A DNA stretch of 64,000 nucleotides from Crotalaria pallida (Eukaryota; Streptophyta; Magnoliopsida; Fabales; Fabaceae). A model generated the notes under the pieces. That model saw only the letters and a list, made by a program, of their open reading frames with translations. It was not told the DNA's origin and searched no databases. A program made the translations under genes and the position numbers. This document shows positions 22,387-34,313 of the stretch, piece after piece. Numbering within the stretch: the stretch's first letter is position 1; each line of letters starts with the position of its first letter. The stretch covers positions 83,169,501 through 83,233,500 of the forward strand of contig CM075655.1 of NCBI GenBank assembly GCA_037953625.1, read 5' to 3'.

Positions 22387-24588
22387 TCAGTATTTCCCTT
22401 GATGCACAAATATCCCTCCTTTAACTTGCTTTACTTGAAGTCCTAGGAAGAACGTGAGTTCCCCCATCATCGACATCTCAAATTCACCTTTCATTAAAGT
22501 TGAAAATTTCTTACACAAAGACATATTAATAGCACCGAAAATTATATCATCAACATACACTTGTACTAATAAAATGTCCTTTTTGGATTTATAAATGAAT
22601 AAGGTAGTATCAACCTTCCCTCTTTCAAAACCTTGTTCTAAAAGAAAAGAACTCAATCGGTCGTACCAAGCTCTAGGAACTTGTTCCAAACCATAAAGAG
22701 CCTTTTTAAGTTTATAAACATGGTTGGGAAATTCATGGTTTTCAAATCCAGGAGGTTGTTTAACATAAACTTCTTCATTTATAAAACCATTTAAGAAAGC
22801 GCTTTTAACATCCATTTGAAAAAGAGTGAATTTCATTATTGATGCGAAAGCAAGTAAAATTCTAATTGCTTCAAGGCGTGTAACTGGAGCATAGGTTTCG
22901 TCATAATCGATACCTTCCTCTTGGTTGTAGCCTTGAGCAACAAGTCTCGCTTTGTTTATAATAATTATCCCTGATTCATCCATTTTATTTTGAAAAATCC
23001 ATTTTGTGCCAATTATAGTATGATCATCAGGCTTAGGAACTAAATCCCAAACATCATTTCTGATGAATTGCTTTAGTTCTTGTTGCATAGCAATAACCCA
23101 ATGTTCATCCTCAATTGCATTTTGAACAGAATCAGGTTCAATTTGAGAAACAAAAGAAACGAAATTACAAATTTTTTGAATGGAACGACGTGTTAATACT
23201 CCCTTTGAGATATCACCTATCACGTTGTCGATTGGATGGTTCTTGCTTGTTTTCCAAGCTGGAGGCAGTGCATCTTTTTGAGTTTCCTCTTCAGTTGAGG
23301 TTTGAATATCTTCTTTACGATTCTCAGTTAAGTCCACTAGACTACCTACGCTTTCTGCATGACTCAAAGTATCTCCTTTCAGAGACTCATCAAAAACAAC
23401 ATGTATTGATTCTTCCATAGTAGACGTTCTTTTATTAAAAACTCTAAATGCTTTACTATGATAAGAGTAACCTAAAAATATACCTTCATCCGCTTTTGAA
23501 TTAAATTTTACAAGATGCTCTTTTCCGTTGTTTAAAATAAAGACTTTGCATCCAAAAATGTGAAAATGGGATATATTTGGTTTTCTACCCTTGTAAAGTT
23601 CATAAGGAGTTTTCTTTAAAATAGGTCTAGTCAAAATGCGATTTATAACATAACATGCAGTATTGACAGCATCAGCCCAAAAATAATGTGGTACTTGAGA
23701 TTGATTCAACATAGTTCTAGCAAGTTCCTCAAGTACTCTGTTTTTCCGTTCCACAACTCCGTTTTGCTCAGGAGTTCTTGGAGCAGAAAATTGATGTTCA
23801 ATACCAAATTTTTGGTTTTCGAACTCGTCGCCATGGTCTGTTCGGATTAAAATTACTTTTTGGTTAACTTGGTTTTGGACTCGTTTGACAAGATTTTTAA
23901 AACTTTTGAAAGTGTCACTTTTAGCAGTTAAAAATAAAGTCCAAGTAAATCTAGAAAAGTCATCAACAATTACCAAGGCATAGTAATTACCACCAAAGCT
24001 CTTTACTTGCGATGGTCCAAACAAGTCCATATGAAGTAATTCTAATGGTCTTGATGTGGAAACCATCGTTTTTGAAGAAAAATTATTTTTAGTTTGTTTG
24101 CACTTTTTACAAGCTGTGCAAACTCCCTCAAGTTCAAATTTCAGCTTTGGTAAACCAATTACTAGGTCTTTGGATTGAAGTTTCTTTAATTGATTTACAT
24201 TAATATGGGTTGTCCTATGATGCCATAACCAAGTGTCATTCTCTTTGCTAACCAAACAAGTGGATTCCAAAGAGGTTATTTCATTTAAATCAACCAAATA
24301 AGTATTGTTTGGTATTTTTCCAACAAATTTGATAGAATTGTCCTTATCACTTTTAATAAAACAATGGGTGGAGGTAAAAACAACATGATTACCGATATCA
24401 CAAAGTTGACTTATACTTAAAAGATTATGTTCTAAACATTGTACAAATAAAACATTATCGATGATCAAGTTGGAGGAATTACCAATTTTACCCTCACCCA
24501 ATATCTTACCTTTGTTGTTGTCTCCATACGTGACATATCCTTTTTCCTTTGGAGTAAGCTCTATGAAGTGTTGCTTATCTCCAGTCAT
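22387..24588 (-). pseudogene. Copia integrase and reverse transcriptase
   Basis: A 733-residue open stretch of pol. Integrase has an HHCC-like zinc module (HRTTHINVNQLKKL with CTACKKC), catalytic Asp in LHMDLFGP and in IRTDHGDEF, and Glu in PEQNGVVERKN. Reverse transcriptase has FQMDVKSAFLNG and the active-site YVDDIIF. The frame stops at 22387 in the RT thumb. Upstream, the protease region is broken by stops at 24601-24603 and 24646-24648 and by a one-base frameshift near 24660. The catalytic residues look preserved but the polyprotein cannot be made in one piece. Confidence 0.93.
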
Positions 24589-24659
24589 GTGCTTCGAACA
24601 TCAGCTATCCAAGTACCGCCGATTTTCCTTCGTTCGAAAGCACACCTACAAGACAATGA

Positions 24660-24970
24660 TTACTTACTCATTTTGGGTACCCAAATGGTCTTGGGTCCCT
24701 TGAGGTTAGTATAAGGATTTTCTCCCTTGACAATCCAAACAAAAGAGCCATTGGCTATACCATAATGCCTTATTTTACAAATATTCGAGGTATGACCATG
24801 AATGCCGCAATAAAAACATGTTGGCCTTTTAGAGTTATTTAATTTTGAAAATGAGCCAATTTTTCTGAAAATTTTCTTTTTGGCATTTGGGTAACCAAGA
24901 CCTGTTTTGTCTGAATTATCTCGTTGATCAATAAGTAATCTATTTAGCATTCTATCACTGTTTGAGAAAG
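24660..24970 (-). pseudogene. Copia gag end with CCHC knuckle
   Basis: The 96-residue frame has CFYCGIHGHTSNIC, a CX2CX4HX4C zinc knuckle that binds RNA, and ends WVPK shortly before the protease. It lies just downstream (minus strand) of the SINE insertion and is cut off from the rest of gag. A second knuckle is encoded on the far side of X1 (about 31550-31590). Confidence 0.85.
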
Positions 24971-24987
24971 TTGCATTTTTGGTTTTT

Positions 24988-25152
24988 TTTTGGTTTGCAC
25001 CCTGGTATCCGGCCCACTGGGTCGACTAATCCAGTTCGAGGGGGGTCCGGGGTTAAGGTTTTATTCCTCTTCCAACGTTGTTGCGGGGGATCGAACCGTG
25101 GTTCGCCCTACCAAGTGCAGCCCCTGGCACCACTGCACCAACAGCTCATTGG
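24988..25152 (-). mobile_element. tRNA-derived SINE in the copia gag
   Basis: About 165 bp, minus orientation. Pol III signals are readable on the minus strand: a box-A-like GGTGCAGTGGTGCCAGG and a box B GGTTCGATCCC. It is flanked by perfect 16-bp duplications TGCATTTTTGGTTTTT (24972-24987, 25153-25168), the mark of LINE-driven insertion. The 3' end on the left runs into a T-rich tract (A-rich on the SINE strand). It disrupts gag. Confidence 0.88.
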
Positions 25153-25300
25153 TGCATTTTTGGTTTTTAAATCTAGAATTTCTTTCTCATATTTGATGCA
25201 ATTTTCACAATTTTTACTTTTCAAGCAAGTGATAGTATGTTCTAAAGATTCATTTTCGCTTTTTAAATTTTCCATGGAATTTTCCAATTCAAGAACTTGC

Positions 25301-28300
25301 TGTAACAGCCCGATTTTCGAAAACCGAAAATAACTGACTTTTATTTATTAATGTTGTAAAAATGAGGCCATTTTTTTTAAAACATTGTTGAAGGATTTGA
25401 AAACGTTTCTGGAAGAGGTATTAGTTTCCTTCAACTCTCTCTTTCGAAAACCGAGTTGTTACTTGGAACCAAACTCATCCATTTCATTTTTTCGGAAACA
25501 TTTTATTTAGAAAACAGTTTAGTTCCACTTAAGCAACTCCATTCATTTCCTTAAAGAAAATCAAACACATTTCATAAAAAGGGTTCATTTATTCATTCAG
25601 GTCGGGCATACTTCAGAATAATTGAAGTACAGTAACAGTCCATCACTTAGGTAATCCGGGAATACAAACAAACACTAACTTATTCTAATTCTATTACGGG
25701 CTCTTTACTCCTGTCAAAGATGACCGGGTCCAGCTTCTTCTTCTTCCTTGCGGGTGCCTTTGTACTGGAAGGTGATGCGACTCCACTTGTTGACTCTCCT
25801 TTGAAACTCGGATTGAGCTCCACTCCAAACAGCTTCACAGGTTCTCCTTCTTTCTTTCTCGAGGCGGTGGTTCGAAATTATATCCCACGAAGGATGCACT
25901 TCCCGAACCCGAACTCGTTGTCCTACCACCTAACTGATGCTCTGGATCCGCAATCATCAACTGAGTATGTCCAGTCCAAGCCCATCCATAGCGCGTAGCT
26001 TTCCATCAATTTCCCTCACGAAGCCATGTAGAGATCTCCAAGCGATAATCCATCTGCCCGTTGGAATACCAGTAACACCGATGCGCCAACGAACAGGAGA
26101 GAGTAAGCGATCCGGACGCGTAGCGTCGACGGTGTGGGATTACGGTAGGTAAATAATAGGACCACACACAAATAACATACAACACACACACAGGATAACA
26201 AACAAACATACTATCATCATCAATACACCTCAGCATTCCATCTTATTATCATTTCTTTCATGACTCTTCACTTTGTTTCTAATCCCTCTCATGGGACTCA
26301 ATTTCCTTCCCACATTTCCATACTCAATCTCTTTCTCATTCTCCATACCTCTTAACTCTTATTTCTTATAAATCGTTTCTTATCATGTCTTATTGAATTA
26401 CAACCATCGATGATCGGGGGTTATAGTTATCATCGAGGCACGCGTTTCCTTCGTAGTTAGCACTCACGTTTCAGGTCTACATCTCCTCGGCCATCCATCC
26501 ACCTAGTCGGAAGCAAACAGGAGTACAGGACCTTTATCATGCGGGCACGACAGCTGTCTCACATAAATGGTCCCTTACCAGGAGGCCCAGCCTCAATAAT
26601 ATCAATTCATAGTAATCATGGCACACAGCCTCGCAGTGGCAAAACACAATGCCCCGTTCCAGTCCCTCTCACTGTTCTCGATTTGCAATCTAGGGGGCGA
26701 CAGTATTGTTGTAGTGCGCGCACAGAACTTACCACGGTATTAGACCCAGTCCCCACCACGTTAGTGCACCACTTATGGAGTTCGTTCTGCCTACAACAAT
26801 ACTATAGACTTATTGACGTTTCACCGTCATCGTCCTCCCCTAATGCAATCTCGTCCTAAGTATCCGCAGATACTTATCGTTCCTTCCTCTCCATTACTTC
26901 GGGTTAACTCTCATATCTCACCACGTTCGTTGTTAATGTCTTTTAAAGTCTTTTATCTTTTTAATTAACCTATTGGTCGGCTCACCCTTCGTACATCCCT
27001 TTAGTGAGTTCCGACCGCTAACTTTGCACAATCTCTCTCTTTCTCAAAACCCACATAGCACAGAGCTGGGATCACATCAACAGATTCACATTTCACTCTT
27101 CAATCTTTCTTTTTACCACGCTTCTCAAAATCCTCGAGTTCTCAACTTTCCAAAAACTTTCTTTCTCGGCCTTCAACAACTCTATTCCCAAGACTTTCAC
27201 AAAACTTTATTTTCACCAACATTCACCAAATTACCATTTCCACAGACTTTTCCTCAAAGAGGTCATTTCGTAAAACTTTCTCAAAAACATTGTTCGGAAA
27301 CATCCTTTCATAAAACTCCTTTCAAAAAGATCGTTTCATAAAAACTCCTTGGAAAAATCCTGTTTCACAAGCTTCTTCAAAAATTCCATTTCAAAAACCT
27401 TTTCCAAAATTTCGTTTCATAAAACCTTTTTCAGAAATATTTCTTTTCACAATTTCTTTTGTAAATTTCCTTTTTCAAAAACTCTTTTTCAAAGACACAT
27501 TTTTGCCGGGCACTAATGGAGGAGCAAGCTCAACTCAACACGAGTAGCCAGACTAAAACCAAAACCCAAGGAGCCCAGCTCCATTACCTCATCTCTCATT
27601 CCAACAATTCATATCACTCTTCCCAGCTCTGGCTCATTCTCATCATTACCAATTTCTCTCCAGTCAAATTCTTATCTCTTTTCCCAATCACTCTCTTGTC
27701 TCTTTCATCATTCTTTTACTAATATACCATGACTTTCAATTCATCACTCCCGCAACTCTTTCATTTCATTTTTGTTTCCTTATTCGGGACGTAACAGACG
27801 TCCATCAACCATTTACTTATCATAATCAATAGCGATAAACAATATCAATCATAAACAACTAAAAGCATGCTATCAACACACACAAAATCACATAATAACA
27901 TTGTGGTCTTTGTCACCTTCGTATAAGTGGCCACACAAAGCAAACAATTGCCACTTATACTACTGACGCCAACCACATAGTTCCGATCTTTGAGATGATA
28001 CGGAAGGTCCTAATAAATCACCTAGCTACCACGGTGTCTTAGGAAAGCTTCTCTCTCACCTGGGGTCCAGCCATTGAATGTGTGCTCTCTTCGAATCCGT
28101 GTGCTGCCAACTGCCCCAACCTCTTTCCTTTATCATTCCTCATATTAAATAAAACATTTTACGTTATTAACTTATTTGAGAAAATCTCTTCTTAGATTAA
28201 TACTTGTCCTTTCTTTGTTGAGAAAACTTTGAGAATATAATCAAAATCAACTACCACTTGAAAACTTGATTTTAGATCATATGAAAACATTTTGAAACAT

Positions 28301-31185
28301 AAAAAGCATGTCCAAATAATTCTGGACAGCAAAATGGTTTTACAAAATTAATTTAATAAAACCCCGAAAGTATTATAAAAATGTCTCTAACTTTAATTAG
28401 CTTTTTAATTTAATATTATCACTTTAAAACTCATGGTTTAATCCTAAAACAACTTTGGGACAGCCAGGACATTTAAACAAATCACACCACAAACAATTTG
28501 CAAATACACTTAGGCATGCAAGTACCAATTTAAATCAAGCTTCAAACCAACACATTTAAACGCTTTATATTCTTATCATGTACATTTTATTTCATGCAAT
28601 TAAACTCCCTAAACCTACTTAAATTACTTGACCGAATAGAAGTAGAGAAAATAAATCAATCACCACAACTCAAATCACATGAATCAATCTATTTCATTTT
28701 AGGTACTTAGATCCTAGTTTCTTTTAATTCTCAACCGAATACACACAACACACTCATAAGCACATATTCATGCAAATACATATTCTTCCAAGATTAGTTG
28801 AATTTATTTGTTTATCCCTTTTTATTTCTAAGAAAAGATCCGAATAGAGAACACATGTCCACAACCCAAGTTCAAACAATTTATTTTAGCATGATTCATT
28901 CTTTTTAAGTCATTTTATTAAAATGCATTCTAGTTTAGCTAACATGCATAGACCGAATAGCATCATGATAAGGCCAAATCAATTATTCCTCATATATGCA
29001 CATAGATCATGAATTAAGGCAAAGATCATTTTCTAAAAACTTGTTTTCTTATTTCCTTGGTAGAAACCGTGAGCTTCACAAAAATTCTTAGCAAACCAAT
29101 GTCCAATTTCTCAACACAATACAATCAAGAATCATGTCAAAGTCTTCATCCCCCAAGAAGATACATGCATGCACCTAGAAATCTCTAGATGGTACTATTT
29201 TCAACATATATGTAGGGAAAGACATGATTTCCTACTCTCCCTAGCCTTGACCGAATGAGGTCATGCAAGAAGACAAGTCTTATAATTTTATTTTCACATA
29301 CAAGCATCTAAATTCATGGATAATGTCATGCAAGACAGAAGAACATCATCTTACTTTTCAAACTATCAACCAAATTATCATCATCACTCACACAAAAATC
29401 TTGGTTCAAATTAAAATTATTTGTTAAGCTTAATTTCCTTGGAAAACCGTGATATGCACTCAAGGAATCAAGACTTTACACTCAAGTTAAACATACAAGA
29501 TTCAAGTTTCATGTTTTCTTTAAAATCAACCATAGATCAAGACATGCACAAGAAGATCAAGACAAAAACATAGACTTAAACTCAAGTCTTCAAACAAACC
29601 GTGAAAGTAAGCTAGAAAGTAACATAGAAGTAGCATGAAATCATTTAGATCAAAGTAGAACAACAAGGCCTAAAATTTCTACTCATGGCCGAAACATTGA
29701 GTCTTTGATTTGGTGATTTACAAGTTCATTTATTCACAAAAATCCAAGATCAAAACATAAGAAGAACATGCAAAGAAAGACAAGGATCATCAAGCCACAA
29801 AATCAACATGCATGAGAAAATCAAAGCAAAAATAGGAATTTAAAACACAACTTCAAACTAAAACCGTGATGAAGAACATTTACAAGCAAGAGACCAAAAC
29901 TTTTTCAACACCAATATTCAAGATCAAAACACAAAAAGAACATGCATGACACTTAGATCTCGAGATCACTCAAAATGATTACATGCATCACCAAAGAATT
30001 AGAGAAAGTCCATTAAAAGTCCTTTACAATATGAAGATCACTTAATCAAACTCATTCTACCTTAATCCTAACTTAAATCTTCGGCTTCTCCTCTCTTTTT
30101 CCTCTTGGTTTGCCTCGGCTTCTCCCTCTTCTTCTAGGGTTGATGGGTTTTCTCCTTGATCTTAGAAGACTAAGATGGTTGGGAAAGGAATTAGGAGAGT
30201 TTGGGTTAAGGATTTCCACTCTTCTTTCTTCTCTTCTCCTCACGGTTTCCCTCTTTCTCTCTATGAGTTTCAAGAGCTTGAGAGTGCTCTTGAAACTAAG
30301 TGTATTGGTGTTTGTGGGTGTGAAAGAGACGAAGGAAGAAAATGAAAAGGAACTAGCCTACCACATACTTACTCACATGGAATTAAGGGCAAGTCAAGGG
30401 GGTGGGTAATTCCCTTTCTAGCCTTGGCTCATGTTGGGAGCTTGAGGGTAATTCGGTCAAGCCCATATTGTTGCATGGCTTGGGTCACTTCGGTGAAGAC
30501 AAGGAGGAAAGAAAGTCCTCCATAGGTTCATGACTCATCCCTCTTAGTTTCTCCCTAGGTTACATGAGTCACTCACCCTACTTCTCCTCCTATTTTCTAT
30601 TTTAAAAATTTCATTTTCTTAAGACTTAAGGGAAAAGAGTTCCTTCTTGGTCTTCTTCTCTTATCATGGCTGAACCACACATACTAACACACACATGCAC
30701 ATATGATTTTATTTGCATCAACACATAGCATATACTCATGGAACAATGCATACATATTCATCATACACGTATTGCACATATTTATATACATACATTCACA
30801 CATTCATGTATCACACAAGTAGAATTCACACGACATACACACATATATTCACCATACATATTTATTTAATCCTCCTAGTGTCTCAAACACATGCACATTC
30901 AAAACCATGTACATACACGTATTATACATATAAAAACCGTACACATACATACATGTCTAGAAAATAATTTTCATCACAACATTTTTAATAAGCATATAGA
31001 CTTTCTCAAACCAAATTTCTAAATGTTGAACATTAGTTTAGAAAATCATTACTTTAAAGTCATTCATTAGCTTAAAACGTTACTTTTAAGAAAATCATTC
31101 AAGAAAATAACCTTTCAGAATACTTTTCTCAAAATAAATCCCTTTAGTGTTTTAATTTAATATGAGGAATTTACGGGGTGTTACA
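25301..31185 (-). mobile_element. X1: 5.9-kb LTR-like unit inserted in the copia gag
   Basis: 5885 bp, starting TGTAACAGCCCGATTTTCG and ending ACGGGGTGTTACA (plus strand), with perfect CTTGC duplications (25296-25300, 31186-31190). It is collinear with X2 throughout. No gag or pol is present; open frames inside (for example 30073-30409) are not recognisable. TGTAACA does not recur internally as a second LTR start, so it reads as one giant LTR left by LTR-LTR recombination. Minus orientation is inferred from the TATA box seen in X2. Confidence 0.8.
27230..27500. repeat. CTTTTTCAAAAA-type short tandem array in X1
   Basis: Irregular 16-22-bp units with TTTCATAAAACTTTTTCA-like content. The same zone in X2 (36110-36570) is longer, showing array length change between copies. 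Confidence 0.8.
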
Positions 31186-32473
31186 CTTGCTCTTTGTATT
31201 TTAAAACATTCTTTTTCAGTTTGAGATAACTTTTAGCATGTTTCTTAAATTCAGATTGCATGTCAATATAAGCAGAATATAAATCTTTATAATCATCGAA
31301 TTCAGATTCAGTATCGGAGGTTACATCATTTCCTTGCTCAGCTGAAGTATGGCTTTGAGAGGCTTCTTCATCAAATCTTCCCATTAAGCATAGATTTTCC
31401 TCCTCATCATCTGACGAATCTGAATCCGAAGTTTCATTCTCTTCGGGCGCATCCCAGACAATGTAGGCCCGTTTTGACTTATAGTCTTTGCCTTTCTTCC
31501 TTTCTTCACTTCTTTTCTTGTGTAATTTGGGACAATAGGCTTTGATGTGTCCCGGTTCACCACACTCATGACACCTGATCTTATCTTTTGAATTGTTACC
31601 TTTATGATGGGAATCTTTGGTCTCTTTTCCCTTGCCTTTAAAATTTATTTTATTTTTAAAAAACTTTCCAAACTTTTTAATCATGAGACCAAAGGTTTCC
31701 TCATCAATATCAGAATTTGATTCACTATCGGAAGAGTCTTTGCTTACCTTGGGTGTCTTGGTAGAGACCTTTAGAGAGATACCATTTTTCTTCTTATTTG
31801 ACTCCTCATGCATGGATAGGCATCCTAGCTCCTTCTCATGCTCTTGAAGTTTCCCGAAAAGTGTTGTTAGATCCAAGGTGTCTAAATCCTTTGATTCCAT
31901 AATAGCTGTGACCTTGGGTTGCCATTCCCTTCTTAAGCATCTCAACACTTTGTTAATAACTTCAGAGTTAAGAAACATTTTACCAAGGGCAAAGAGATGA
32001 TTTATAATATGAGTAAATCGCTTTTTCATGTCATTAACTGACTCATTAGGGAGCATGCGAAATAGCTCATATTCATGCATTAATGTATTTAGTCTAGCCC
32101 TTCTAACCTCGCTTGTCCCTTCATGAGTAAGTTATAAAATATCCCACATCTGTTTCGCATTTTTACAATGTAAAACTCTGAAGAACTCATCATAAGACAA
32201 GGCGGAAGTGATAATGTTTTTAGCTTTCAAATCATAGGATACTTTCTTTTTGTCATCATCATTCCAACTTGCCTTAGGAATTTCTATAACTTCCTCATTT
32301 ATTTTTCTTCTAGGTATATAGGGACCATTCTCAATTGCATCCCAAACATCGATATCAATCGCTTCAATATATATTTTCATTCTAGCTTTCCAATAAGCAT
32401 ATCTATTACCATTAAATAGTGGTGGACGGTTTATTGAAAAGCCTTCCCCTCCAAAAGGACTGTTAAAGCCCAT
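31181..32473 (-). pseudogene. Copia gag, N-terminal and central part
   Basis: The first ATG is at 32471-32473 (MGFNSPF); the open frame extending to 32539 would begin on a GTG inside the primer site and is not the real start. The frame runs MGFNSPFGGEGFS, RPPLFNGNRYAYWKARM and AKQMWDIL, then hits a stop at 32132-32134. It then continues in the same frame (MHEYELFRMLPNESV, a UBN2-type capsid pattern) to CHECGEPGHIKAYC, a CCHC knuckle near 31550-31590. An acidic region and a coiled region (YSAYIDMQSEFKKH) follow, and the frame is cut by X1 at 31186. Confidence 0.9.
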
Positions 32474-32526
32474 GGTTTCCTTAGGATCTTTTTCAAAAAA
32501 GTTTTTACACTTGATCTTTCGACAGA

Positions 32527-32538
32527 GCTCTGATACCA
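32527..32538 (-). other. Copia primer binding site (initiator tRNA-Met)
   Basis: TGGTATCAGAGC on the minus strand, two bases after the 5' LTR. This is the standard plant copia primer site, complementary to the 3' end of initiator tRNA-Met. Confidence 0.95.
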
Positions 32539-32540
32539 CT

Positions 32541-34050
32541 TGTTGGAAACCAACAAGCGGCCTAACAGTTTACTAGAGGGAGGTGAATAGTAAATTGAAG
32601 TAACGATATTAATTTTTCGGATATAATTGATATTAACAAATAACACGCTTACTGATTTTAAACAAAAGTAAATTTTTGTCCAAAATTTGATGAACTACTC
32701 GATTAGTTCAAGGACTACTCGAGTAGTGCGATCAGTTTCAGGCAGAAAACAGAGTTTCAGAGAACTGGTTTCAAAGGCAAGAACGCCACGAACAGAAGCG
32801 AGATAATTTGCTAACTTAAGGTTCAGATGGATATATTAAATATGCGGAAATAAATGAAAGAGATAAAAGAAGAACACAGAGAATTTTTATACTGGTTCAC
32901 TCTCACCCACTTGAGAGCTATGTCCAGTCCCCCCTAAACCTTAGGGAGCCTTTTTACTCAAAATCAATTAAAATTGGTTACAGTAGGAGATACAAGCGAA
33001 CCTCACTCTATAAATCCTATCCCTTTCAAGAGTGTACCAAACTCTTGAAATCTACCCCAATTTTGTTGATCTTGACGGTTGAAGAACCTCTTCAACGCTT
33101 CCACTATCAGGACTCCTTAAAACCTTCAAGGGTTCCTTCCTTTCTTTAATGGTGAATTCAAATGACAGAGAAGCGGCTCCAAAAGATCTCAATTGACAAT
33201 GAATATGAAAGCTTGAATACTAATTAAGATTAGGTCTTAGAAAGGGATTGAATGAAAGGCAAGAAGATGTTCGTGTTAAGTTCGAAAATGTTCTGCTCAA
33301 TGATCAGTGTTTTGTTGTTGGAAGAGGTAATCAATATATTATTGAAATCCACAAGAATCAGGGAGGAGCCAAATAAAACAGATTAGGAAAGATTCCTCCA
33401 TGATTACCTCTTCAACAGCCATATATGGAACTTAATTACTGGTTGATTTGACTCGTGCTAATCGAGTAGTTGAGGCACTACTTGATTAGTGCGAGTTGAC
33501 AAAGAAGATGATGATTTTCTGATGAGCAGACTAATCGAGTAGTTGAGCCACTACTCGATTAGTTCGAGCAAACAGAGAAGTTGTGGTTTCTCTGTTTGGC
33601 AGACTAATTGAATAGTTGAGCCACTACTCGATTAGTTCGAGCAGACAGAGAATTTGTGGTTGCTCTGTTTGGCAGACTAATCGAGTACTTGAGCCACTAA
33701 TCGATTAGTTCGAGCAAACAGAGAAATTACATCTTTTCTGTTTAGTAGGCTACTCGAGTAGTGCACAATCTACTCGAGTAGTCACTGCTACTTTCTTAAA
33801 ACAATTTTAAAAATAGTTTTCAAGTATCCTAGTCCCTTTCTAAGCTTTTTCCAATTATTTAACTCAGCTAGTATTCATGCTAACTAATTCATAATCGCTT
33901 GAGTAAAACCTAAGTCTACCACCCACACTCAAACATAAATATAAAAGATTACAATGGAGCGGGAAATAGAAGACTCTAAGAGGTTTGTTGTTGTTGACTC
34001 TTCAGGCTATTTATCTTCATCAAAATAACACATTCCTTGTTGAATTTACA
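32541..34050 (-). repeat. Copia 5' LTR
   Basis: 1510 bp, the mate of 17924-19433, with the same boundaries and the same palindrome layout. Some palindromes have point changes (for example a pair near 33600-33640), consistent with decay after insertion. Confidence 0.95.
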
Positions 34051-34313
34051 AGATCCTATTAAGCCGAGCTAGAGCCAAGCGCTTATGCTCGAACGTGCAA
34101 CTTGCGCCTCGTTATTCGCGCCAACTGTACAAACGTCTCTTTCAATTACTTTTTGTCCATGTCAAGTCACTATTGGTGGCTTCCTCAAGAAGCCGATAAA
34201 TCCCAGCCACATGTTCCAAGCTTCTCAAAGAAGCCTCCAATCAGAACCACATATTATTCACAAAAGGGGAATAAAAACTAAAATCCATAACCAACACATC
34301 AACACTTCCCTTC

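Larger units (their letters stand above)
17924..34050 (-). mobile_element. Sirevirus-like Ty1/copia retrotransposon, broken
   Basis: Complete outline on the minus strand: 5' LTR 32541-34050, primer binding site, gag, pol, a third ORF, polypurine tract and 3' LTR 17924-19433. Both LTRs are 1510 bp. Flanks AGATT and AGATC match at 4 of 5, and the neighbouring sequence shows an AAGATCCTATT-like target in Y1. Long palindrome-rich LTRs, an initiator-tRNA-Met primer site and an extra ORF after pol are features of Sireviruses. It is interrupted by X1 (25301-31185) and a SINE (24988-25152) and carries several nonsense changes, so it is not autonomous. Confidence 0.92.

Noticed and set aside
24988..25152. 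A functional tRNA gene
   Set aside because: Box A and B are present, but no cloverleaf or anticodon arm is evident and the flanking 16-bp duplication shows it is a SINE.
30073..30409. Arg-rich small protein genes in X1
   Set aside because: Overlapping frames on both strands, no family motif, and not preserved as an open frame in X2.
32474..32539. Longer gag N terminus beginning MVSELCRK
   Set aside because: It starts on GTG within the primer binding site; the first ATG is at 32473.
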